The notes under the pieces: generated by a model
The model's input: only the letters and a program-made list of their open reading frames with translations
The model's database searches: none
What the model was told of the DNA's origin: nothing
NCBI GenBank assembly: GCA_049608925.1
Contig: JBMYXZ010000041.1
Location: forward strand, 1 to 12,294
Source of the DNA: JBMYXZ01 sp049608925
Lineage (GTDB): Bacteria; Pseudomonadota; Alphaproteobacteria; JAGOMX01
DNA length: 12,294 bases
Direction of reading: 5' to 3'
Shown: positions 6,861 to 12,294 of the stretch, in pieces
Position numbering within the stretch: the stretch's first letter is position 1
Layout: every line of letters begins with the position of its first letter
Translations under genes and position numbers: made by a program

Positions 6861-8069
6861 GTGAATCGATTACGGGAAGTATACTTTTTTGTATTCGTGC
6901 TTTCCGCTTATTTGTTGGCCCTTTTTGCCGTCAAAGGTGTTTTTATACCAGTCGTAGCTTTAGGTCTTGTAGGCATTACCGCTTTTTATAGCCGCCCTAT
7001 TGCAAAGCGCTATGTCATTGTTGTGGGTGGGCTTATAGCCTGGGGTGCCGCCAGCGCTTATTGGTCTCTTGATGCTGATCATACCCTTCTAACGGCTTTT
7101 AAACTGCTTATGCTTACGACTTTGGGAACGCTCGCAATTCGCAATATCGCAGCTGAGGAAAAACCTATTGAAGCTGGCATTGTATTAGGGGCAAGCTTGG
7201 CTGCCCTGGCCTTGCTGGTGCTATCCCTGCCAGTTGATTCCATACAGGAAAAAGTTCTGAGTATGCGAAAGGGCATCAGCAGCTTTAACAATGGGGCCAA
7301 TTTCCTTTCTGTTATGATATGGCCTGCAATCTTTGTTGCCTGGAGACAATATGGTGCTGTAGTGGCCGCCTGTATTTTAGTCATCGGGGTGGCAGCCTTG
7401 TATTTGTCTGACAGTGATGCTGCGACCTTTTCCATGGCTATTGCAGGCTTGGGTTTTCTGGGCACACGCATTCTTCCCAGGTCTTTAATCAAAGTTATCG
7501 CAGTATTGCTGGGCCTAACCAGCCTGGCCTCGCCATTGATTGTGAAAAACTATTTAAATCCAGAGGTTGCTTTTACTAAGTTTAAACCTCTTTTCAATCA
7601 AACATCCCACCAACACAGGATATATATCCTTGATCAGTATACAAAAAGATCATTCGAGCAGCCGGTTCTTGGGCATGGGCTGGGGGCTTCTAAGGTTTTC
7701 CATAAAGACAGAGACTTTTCAGAAGATCAGGAACTGTGGCGCATTCTGACAACGCTTTCGACGAATACAAAGGATGTTAACATTGCAGGTAACAGCTTGC
7801 ATGCCCATAACATGTCAATTCAAGTTTGGTTCGAACTCGGCGCCGTTGGGGCAACCTTACTGGCGTTATTGCTGACAATGTTGATGTGGGATATTTCCAA
7901 CTTACAGTCCATGCGGCAAAGGCAGCTAGGTGTTATCTTGATGGGAACAACCCTGGCGATTGCCCATACCAGCCATAGTAGTGTTCAAACCTGGTGGCTG
8001 GCAAGCATCATGCTGGCAGTTTTTGGATTCTTTACCTTTAAGCATATTGATGACACAAAAAACACATAG
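6861..8069 (+). CDS. O-antigen ligase/polymerase-like integral membrane protein (Wzy_C/WaaL family)
   Basis: This 402-residue polytopic membrane protein has about ten to twelve hydrophobic segments (for example 7-25, 50-68, 104-123, 165-183, 208-228, 325-343, 355-370, 378-393). One large hydrophilic loop, about 231-322, is presumably periplasmic. That loop carries the family hallmarks: HQHRIYIL (250-257, Arg253), GHGLGAS (271-277) and LHAHNMSIQVWFELG (313-327), the H-x-HN-x-x-x-Q-x-x-x-E-x-G pattern of the O-antigen ligase domain. Such proteins transfer lipid-linked glycan to lipid A core or polymerise it. Which of the two cannot be told from sequence. The start is GTG 6861 with a poor ribosome site (a GGAGGG lies about 20 bases upstream, too far). 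It is embedded in a housekeeping operon about 4 kb from a UDP-sugar locus. Confidence 0.85.
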   Translation: MNRLREVYFFVFVLSAYLLALFAVKGVFIPVVALGLVGITAFYSRPIAKRYVIVVGGLIAWGAASAYWSLDADHTLLTAFKLLMLTTLGTLAIRNIAAEEKPIEAGIVLGASLAALALLVLSLPVDSIQEKVLSMRKGISSFNNGANFLSVMIWPAIFVAWRQYGAVVAACILVIGVAALYLSDSDAATFSMAIAGLGFLGTRILPRSLIKVIAVLLGLTSLASPLIVKNYLNPEVAFTKFKPLFNQTSHQHRIYILDQYTKRSFEQPVLGHGLGASKVFHKDRDFSEDQELWRILTTLSTNTKDVNIAGNSLHAHNMSIQVWFELGAVGATLLALLLTMLMWDISNLQSMRQRQLGVILMGTTLAIAHTSHSSVQTWWLASIMLAVFGFFTFKHIDDTKNT

Positions 8070-8077
8070 GAAAAATC

Positions 8078-9427
8078 ATGGCCTTCAGCAAAGATTCTGC
8101 CTCAGCAGCAATACCGATAGAACATGTAGAAGCTGGCACAGAAATTCAAGATGCTAAAACCCGCACATGGGTTGAATCTAATGGCGGTGCTGTGGAAAAC
8201 TCTGTTCATATCATCCCAGATGATGATGGAAGCGTTAAAAGCATCTTGTTCATAACGGGCACAGAACCAACAATCTGGGACTTTGCGGCTTTACCTGAGA
8301 AGCTTCCCCAAGGCACGTATACCCTGGCCAAGTCTTTTGAGCCTGAACAAGCAACACTTGCATGTCTCGTTTGGGGCTTAGGCGGATACGTCTTTGATCG
8401 TTACAAGGAATCCAAACGCAAATATCCAGCGCTTGTTATGCCCGATTGCGTTGATGAACAGATGATACGGCGTCAAGTAACGGGTATAAACCTTACACGC
8501 GATCTTATCAACACCCCTGCAAATGACATGGGACCGTCCCATTTAGCTGATGCTGCATCAGATCTTGCAAAACAACACAAAGCAAAATGTAAGATCATTA
8601 CCGGAGAAAGCTTGGAAAAAGAATTCCCCGCAATCCATGCAGTAGGTAGAGCAGCAGCCGACGAGCCACGATTAATTGATCTAAAATGGGGCGATACAAA
8701 GCATCCAAAAGTAACGCTGGTAGGCAAGGGTGTGTGCTTTGATACCGGAGGCCTAGACTTAAAACCGTCAGCTTTCATGCTGACCATGAAAAAAGATATG
8801 GGTGGAGCAGCGAATGTTCTGGGCCTTGCACACATGATTATGGATGCCAAGCTTCCCATAAATCTTAGGGTGCTAATTCCGGCCGTGGAAAATAGTGTCG
8901 CAGGCAATGCCTACCGCCCAATGGATATCATAAGGTCTCGCAAGGGACTTACCATTGAAATAGGCAATACAGATGCCGAAGGACGTGTGGTTCTTGCGGA
9001 CGCTTTAGATCTGGCATGTGAAGACAATCCTGACTTAATTATCGACATGGCGACCTTAACCGGCGCAGCGCGAGTTGCCCTGGGGACCGAGCTGCCGGCG
9101 CTTTTCAGCAATAATGATGAAATAGCCCACGAAGCAATTGCGTTCAGCCATCAAGAGCAAGACTCCATGTGGCATATGCCACTGTGGCAGCCATATAGAG
9201 CGCTCATAAACTCGCCAAATGCTGATATAAAAAATAACCCCTCAACTGGCATGGGTGGCGCTATCAGCGCTGCATTATTCCTAGAATCTTTCCTGGAAAA
9301 AGATATCCCCTGGATACACATTGATGTGATGGCATGGAATACGTCTTCCAAACCTGGACGCCCTGAAGGTGGCGAAGCAATGGGCATTAGGGGATTATTT
9401 CGGATGTTAGAGAAAAAATATTCCTGA
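8078..9427 (+). CDS. Leucyl aminopeptidase family protein (peptidase M17)
   Basis: This 449-residue cytosolic metallo-aminopeptidase removes N-terminal residues from peptides using two metal ions. All active-site residues of Escherichia coli PepA have counterparts here at a constant offset of 53 as I count them: Lys217, Asp222, Lys229, Asp240, Asp299, Glu301 and Arg303, within VGKGVCFDTGGLDLKPS (215-231), MKKDMGG (237-243) and the signature NTDAEGRVVLADAL (297-310). The N-terminal domain is shorter than in PepA (about 500 residues), placing it in the second, shorter M17 group common in Alphaproteobacteria, so I avoid the symbol pepA. ATG 8078 has AGGA six bases upstream, overlapping the stop of the ligase-like gene. 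It appears to be the last gene of the operon, because an AT-rich gap follows. Confidence 0.94.
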   Translation: MAFSKDSASAAIPIEHVEAGTEIQDAKTRTWVESNGGAVENSVHIIPDDDGSVKSILFITGTEPTIWDFAALPEKLPQGTYTLAKSFEPEQATLACLVWGLGGYVFDRYKESKRKYPALVMPDCVDEQMIRRQVTGINLTRDLINTPANDMGPSHLADAASDLAKQHKAKCKIITGESLEKEFPAIHAVGRAAADEPRLIDLKWGDTKHPKVTLVGKGVCFDTGGLDLKPSAFMLTMKKDMGGAANVLGLAHMIMDAKLPINLRVLIPAVENSVAGNAYRPMDIIRSRKGLTIEIGNTDAEGRVVLADALDLACEDNPDLIIDMATLTGAARVALGTELPALFSNNDEIAHEAIAFSHQEQDSMWHMPLWQPYRALINSPNADIKNNPSTGMGGAISAALFLESFLEKDIPWIHIDVMAWNTSSKPGRPEGGEAMGIRGLFRMLEKKYS

Positions 9428-9531
9428 TATATCAATATTGTAATTTTTTGAAATTTTTTTGGAATAAGTTAAGATTTAGGTTACTCTATTGTGGTTTAAT
9501 CAATTTACAAGACATTAGCACGGTTACAAAA
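9428..9531. promoter_or_regulatory. AT-rich gap, probable end of trmL operon and mlaA promoter region
   Basis: This is the only gap above 30 bases between trmL and the orphan gene. It contains two T-tracts (T6 at 9444-9449, T7 at 9454-9460) and the perfect palindrome TGATATATCA (9425-9434) formed on the M17 gene stop codon. A -10-like TTTAAT (9495-9500) lies 32 bases before the mlaA ATG, without a good -35 at normal spacing. There is no GC-rich stem, so a classical terminator is absent. I infer that mlaA has its own promoter here, with low certainty about its position. Confidence 0.4.
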
Positions 9532-10302
9532 ATGAAAAATAAGTACATCTTCATAGCATCAATATTTTCAGCAGCTCTATTATCTTTTTCACCTGTCTAC
9601 AGCTATCAGGCAGAAGATGTTGGGCAAACGGCCGGACATACCCAGGATGTTGATGACCCATTTGAAGATGTTAACCGTGTTATATATGAAATCAACGACG
9701 GCGTTGACACTATCTTGTTCCGCCCTGTTGCAGAACTATACGGTGTCGTGCCTGAAATATTCCGCGACCGTGTGCACAGTGCTGTTTTGAACCTTGGAAC
9801 TCCTCTTACGTTTGTCAATGACATCCTGCAGCTTAATATTGAACGTGCCGCTGAATCGTTGGGTCGCTTCATCATCAACTCGACCCTGGGAATTGGTGGT
9901 TTATTTGATGTAGCCACAGAAGTTGGCATCCCCTACCACAGTGAAGATTTCGGCCAAACATTGGCAGCATGGGGCTTTAGTGGCGGGCCATACATTATGC
10001 TACCTCTGTTAGGCCCCTCAAACCCAAGAGACATTTTTGGCATGGTTGGCGACTCGTTCATCGATCCAGTTAACATTGCCTTGTACACAACTGATAATGA
10101 AGATTGGATCTGGTATCGTACCGGTGTCGAGCTGCTAGACCGCCGCACCAACGCACGTGAGTTCACAGACCAACTTAAAGAAAGCCTCGACCCGTATGCA
10201 CGGTTGCGCAGCCTTTACACCCAAAGCCGCAACTTCCACATACGCAACGAGCGTAATATTAGCAGCGGAGAATTAGACTCTCCGCGACCAATTCAGGAGT
10301 AA
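9532..10302 (+). CDS. mlaA: MlaA/VacJ family outer-membrane phospholipid-removal protein
   Basis: MlaA sits in the outer membrane and extracts misplaced phospholipids from its outer leaflet for transfer to periplasmic MlaC. Family blocks in the 256-residue product: DPFEDVNR (42-49), the region around NSTLGIGGLFDVA (116-128), FGQTLAAWG (140-148) and GGPYIMLPLLGPSNPRD (151-167). I chose ATG 9532, not the earlier in-frame ATG 9448, because it gives a clean signal peptide (MKNKY, hydrophobic stretch 6-20, likely cut after VYS at 24) and leaves the AT-rich gap non-coding. No strong ribosome site is visible. Unlike the Escherichia coli protein there is no lipobox cysteine, so the mature protein is probably not lipidated. 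mlaC follows after 5 bases, confirming the role. Confidence 0.93.
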   Translation: MKNKYIFIASIFSAALLSFSPVYSYQAEDVGQTAGHTQDVDDPFEDVNRVIYEINDGVDTILFRPVAELYGVVPEIFRDRVHSAVLNLGTPLTFVNDILQLNIERAAESLGRFIINSTLGIGGLFDVATEVGIPYHSEDFGQTLAAWGFSGGPYIMLPLLGPSNPRDIFGMVGDSFIDPVNIALYTTDNEDWIWYRTGVELLDRRTNAREFTDQLKESLDPYARLRSLYTQSRNFHIRNERNISSGELDSPRPIQE

Positions 10303-10307
10303 ATTCG

Positions 10308-10949
10308 TTGTTTAAAGTTTTATCATTTATAGTATTTTTCGCGATGTCAGTTGGTACGGACGCTAAGGCTGCAAATGAGCAGCGTCCCAGCCAGCCTAAA
10401 GAATTCGTGCAGCATGTCAGTGATCAAATTATTCACCTTATCGGCCAAAAAGAGCTTTCTCAAAATGAAAAAGAATATCAATTTGGGGAAATTTTAGATC
10501 ATTACTTCTCGATCAATTCTATTGGCCGCTTCGTATTGGGTCGTTATTGGCGCCTTGCAACCAAGGATGAAAAGCGGGAATATTTGAATCTGTTCCGTGA
10601 TGTAATCGTCGAGACGTATGCGTCACAGTTTGACAGTTATGCCAACGAAGTCATATCTGTTGCAGGGATGTATACCACCAGCGACAAGGGAATTGTTGTT
10701 GAGACAAAAATTTCCAGTAAAAGTAAAGAGCCCATCAGATGCGACTGGAAATTGTATGAAACTGACGGGATAATTCACATATACGACATCATCATCAATG
10801 GTGTCAGCATGAGCGTAACCCAGCGTTCTGAATATTCCGCCCTCATCCGCAAAAAAGGCGGACAAGTGTCTGGCTTACTGGAGGCCATGCGCGAAAAAAT
10901 TAAAGAGTTTAATGCTGAAGAAGAACTTAGCGTAAAGACCAAGTCGTAA
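10308..10949 (+). CDS. mlaC: MlaC family periplasmic phospholipid-binding protein
   Basis: MlaC carries phospholipid across the periplasm between MlaA and the inner-membrane MlaFEDB transporter, which is not in this window. The 213-residue product has a signal peptide (hydrophobic 4-15, likely cleavage after AKA at 21). The Ttg2/MlaC fold blocks follow: INSIGRFVLGRYWRLAT (69-85), the E-x-x-x-x-LFRDVIVETY segment (91-104), DWKLYE (146-151) and GVSMSVTQRSEYSALIRKKGG (165-185). The start is TTG 10308, supported by AGGAG at 10295-10299, which lies inside the last codons of mlaA. No ATG is available nearby. HpnM-type hopanoid-locus proteins are related, but the adjacent mlaA favours MlaC. Confidence 0.92.
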   Translation: MFKVLSFIVFFAMSVGTDAKAANEQRPSQPKEFVQHVSDQIIHLIGQKELSQNEKEYQFGEILDHYFSINSIGRFVLGRYWRLATKDEKREYLNLFRDVIVETYASQFDSYANEVISVAGMYTTSDKGIVVETKISSKSKEPIRCDWKLYETDGIIHIYDIIINGVSMSVTQRSEYSALIRKKGGQVSGLLEAMREKIKEFNAEEELSVKTKS

Positions 10950-10978
10950 TGGTAACGGCATCAAATAGGGAGGCCTAA

Positions 10979-11803
10979 GTGAAAGCGATAAAACTAACTG
11001 TCATTGCAGTTGTTGCAGTATTTATAACCTTTGCAACGATCGGAGGTTTGAATATATCTATTTTTACCAAAGTACATTCACAAGGCATTTCTATCAAATA
11101 TGAAAATTCCGAAGAACTATTAGAAAATTCCATTGAGATTGGGAAACAATACACCAACATGCTTGAAAGCATGAATTTTATGTCCAAGTTTTTGGGACAC
11201 CTCGCAACGAAATTTTTCGTATGGCCAAGTGAAAAACTCATATTTAGAGGAATATTTGTATGGCCTAGCGAAGAAAATCAAAAGTTACTGTTTTCGCTAT
11301 ACGAGCATACTAAGTTATCTTTTAATCTTGCAGGGGATACCGATGCCCCAGATTTAATTATGAAACTGGAAGAGCTTGCAGCTCTTGATCCTTTACTTAA
11401 AGAGTCCATTTATAGAGAATTTGCTGCTAATTTTAATTTTACTTCAAAGGATTTAGTAGACAAGTTAATTCCTTATCTTGCCAATCACAAAAATCCCTCT
11501 ACGAGGAATAGACTGACCATACTATCTATGAAAGCAACAACAATCGACCAGTTTAAACAACTTTTGCAAGCGGACGTTAGGGATCCGGATATGTATTTAG
11601 TTTCAATTTTGATTGCTCCCATCCAAGAATCAGAAAAGTTGGAATTAATAGAAATATTTTATGAACGATTCTTGGATGAATTTTCCCATGAGTTGCTTAA
11701 AAAACAAAAATATTATCTAGATTTAGAGAATGACCAGAACCCTGAATTATGGGGGGATATTTATAACAAGGTCAAAGAAAGACTGGAAACAACAAAGCCA
11801 TAA
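10979..11803 (+). CDS. Unrecognised membrane-anchored protein with an FVWPSE duplication
   Basis: I do not recognise a family in this 274-residue protein. GTG 10979 has a near-perfect ribosome site (GGGAGG, five bases upstream), so it is a real gene. Residues 5-24 form one hydrophobic segment followed by hydrophilic sequence, suggesting a signal anchor with the rest in the periplasm, or an uncleaved signal. A short repeat, FVWPSE, occurs at 80-85 and again at 93-98. From about 120 on, the sequence looks helical and charged (LEELAALDPLL, DKLIPYLANH), reminiscent of helical-repeat proteins, with a charged C-terminus. It lies 29 bases after mlaC on the same strand and may share its transcript. 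It is visibly more AT-rich than its neighbours: two 60-base lines I counted (11101 and 11401) are about 32 and 27 percent GC. No function is proposed. Confidence 0.85.
   Translation: MKAIKLTVIAVVAVFITFATIGGLNISIFTKVHSQGISIKYENSEELLENSIEIGKQYTNMLESMNFMSKFLGHLATKFFVWPSEKLIFRGIFVWPSEENQKLLFSLYEHTKLSFNLAGDTDAPDLIMKLEELAALDPLLKESIYREFAANFNFTSKDLVDKLIPYLANHKNPSTRNRLTILSMKATTIDQFKQLLQADVRDPDMYLVSILIAPIQESEKLELIEIFYERFLDEFSHELLKKQKYYLDLENDQNPELWGDIYNKVKERLETTKP
11216..11272 (+). repeat. Short in-gene tandem duplication encoding FVWPSE twice
   Basis: The two copies (11216-11233 and 11255-11272) start 39 bases apart and encode the same six residues with synonymous changes (TTC/TTT, CCA/CCT, AGT/AGC). 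The codon differences suggest either an old duplication or selection on the peptide. Confidence 0.7.
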
Positions 11804-11838
11804 GTTGATTAACGAGCTGGGAGCGCCAGAGTATGTTA

Positions 11839-11863
11839 TGACAATAATTGTCACTCTTTGACA
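11839..11863. promoter_or_regulatory. Palindrome with three TGACA sites phased at 10 bp
   Basis: TGACAATAATTGTCA (11839-11853) is a perfect 7+1+7 dyad, and TGACA recurs at 11859-11863. The three TGACA elements (forward, reverse, forward) start at 11839, 11849 and 11859, exactly 10 bases apart and so on one face of the helix. This is what a cooperative operator would look like. The regulator is unknown. Confidence 0.5.
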
Positions 11864-11916
11864 GAGACGGTGAAAATCCCATCACTCAGAACTCAATACC
11901 CTACGTATCATTTACG

Positions 11917-11933
11917 GATGCAAAACTTGCATC
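11917..11933. repeat. Perfect inverted repeat GATGCAA-AAC-TTGCATC
   Basis: There is a seven-base perfect dyad with a three-base centre, 70 bases before the LuxR-type gene. It could form a small hairpin, but the following bases (TATTTCT) are a poor T-run, so it is a weak terminator candidate or an operator. Confidence 0.45.
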
Positions 11934-12002
11934 TATTTCTATAGAATTTGCCACCATTGATTGAATTTAAAAAATTGCAGCTTATCTATAGATTATAGGG
12001 CA

Positions 12003-12294
12003 ATGGGTAGAGTTATCTTGAAAGACCAAAGCAAAATATATTTCACTGATAAAATCGTGCTGACCAGTAGGGAAGCAGATGTACTGTCGTGCTTAACAAA
12101 AGACCGCAGCACAAAGATCATTGCTTATATGTTGAATATTTCCCCAAGGACGGTCGAGACGCATATTCAAAACTTGTTTTTGAAAACAGGCGCTGGATCA
12201 CGAGATGCTTTGCGCAATCTGGCTGAAACATGTGATTGTGCTGCTTTCCGGCAAGTGGAATACATTGTTGTCTGCCCACTGAACTGCGGGACTT
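12003..12294 (+). CDS. Protein with N-terminal LuxR/GerE-type helix-turn-helix (3' end outside window)
   Basis: Ninety-seven residues are visible before the window ends. Residues 19-75 form a complete LuxR-type DNA-binding domain: VLTSREADVLSCL (19-31), the recognition helix region ISPRTVETHIQNLFLKT (46-62) and SRDALRNLAE (66-75). After it come CDC (77-79) and then EYIVVCPLNC (86-95), the start of another region rich in cysteine. In typical LuxR-family regulators this domain is at the C-terminus. Here it is near the N-terminus with more protein to follow. The start ATG 12003 has AGGG only two bases upstream. A TTG at 12018 or 11961 is possible, and the frame is closed by TGA at 11958. It is probably a transcription regulator of unknown signal. 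Confidence 0.75.
   Translation, partial: MGRVILKDQSKIYFTDKIVLTSREADVLSCLTKDRSTKIIAYMLNISPRTVETHIQNLFLKTGAGSRDALRNLAETCDCAAFRQVEYIVVCPLNCGT

Larger units (their letters stand above)
11804..12002. other. Non-coding region upstream of the LuxR-type gene
   Basis: No open frame of note is present. A weak stem (CTGG/CCAG, 11817-11829) is the only terminator candidate after the orphan gene. The region holds two perfect dyads and phased TGACA sites, listed separately, then AT-rich sequence leading to an ATG at 12003. A perfect -35 hexamer TTGACA (11858-11863) has no matching -10 at 16-18 bases. This probably contains the control region of the next gene. Confidence 0.5.

Noticed and set aside
7079..7492. 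137-codon minus-strand frame opposite the ligase-like gene
   Set aside because: It is a shadow of a membrane-protein gene. It is rich in residues complementary to hydrophobic codons and has no supporting signal.
8473..8907. 144-codon open frame on the minus strand opposite the M17 aminopeptidase
   Set aside because: The plus strand carries all catalytic residues of the M17 family across this stretch. The antisense product has no recognisable domain.
9425..9460. Intrinsic terminator after the M17 gene
   Set aside because: T-tracts and an AT-only palindrome are present, but there is no GC-containing stem-loop before the T-run.
9448..9531. Longer N-terminus for MlaA starting at ATG 9448
   Set aside because: It would place 28 basic and polar residues before the signal peptide and use AT-rich sequence with stretches typical of intergenic DNA. 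ATG 9532 gives a normal signal peptide.
11858..11886. Sigma-70 promoter with TTGACA at 11858-11863
   Set aside because: The -35 hexamer is perfect, but the bases 16-18 further on (around ATCACT) do not resemble a -10. The TGACA also fits the phased operator sites better.

Overview
The window looks like a chromosomal segment of a Gram-negative bacterium, most probably an alphaproteobacterium. It has an outer membrane (MlaA, MlaC, an O-antigen ligase-like protein, dTDP/UDP-sugar-type glycan genes). The adjacencies trmL-hemF and tsaD-gpsA-EVE are ones I associate with Alphaproteobacteria, and HemF is a short form resembling the Rickettsia version as I remember it. I cannot assign an order from sequence alone. 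There is no sign of a prophage, insertion sequence, CRISPR array, tRNA or rRNA.

Positions 1-2960 are the edge of a surface-polysaccharide locus. A plus-strand fragment of an asparagine synthase-like protein (ends 166) meets, tail to tail with a 2-base gap, a minus-strand operon read from 2960 down to 169. That operon encodes a WlbA/WbpB-type UDP-sugar oxidase, a WlbB/WbpD-type N-acetyltransferase and a WbuB-like family 4 glycosyltransferase. The first two enzymes catalyse separate steps on the route to a UDP-2,3-diacetamido-2,3-dideoxyuronate. The aminotransferase between them, and the UDP-GlcNAc dehydrogenase before them, are not in this window.

Positions 2961-3091 are a divergent control region with an imperfect inverted repeat. 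From about 3092 to 9427 runs a tight plus-strand operon of seven genes with gaps or overlaps of at most 16 bases: trmL (tRNA 2'-O-methylation), hemF (heme synthesis), tsaD (tRNA t6A synthesis), gpsA (glycerol-3-phosphate for phospholipids), an EVE-domain protein, an O-antigen ligase/polymerase-like membrane protein and an M17 leucyl aminopeptidase. The ligase-like gene is the odd member of an otherwise housekeeping set. Its closeness to the glycan locus suggests it handles that glycan.

Positions 9428-11803 hold, after an AT-rich gap, mlaA and mlaC (phospholipid retrieval from the outer membrane) and then an unrecognised, AT-rich, membrane-anchored protein with a short internal duplication. 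Positions 11804-12002 are non-coding but contain perfect dyads and a TGACA site repeated every 10 bp. They precede the start of a protein whose LuxR/GerE-type helix-turn-helix is at its N-terminus and which runs off the right edge.

Non-ATG starts are frequent (GTG for the glycosyltransferase, trmL, gpsA, the ligase and the orphan; TTG for mlaC), and several of my starts differ from the longest possible reading frame.
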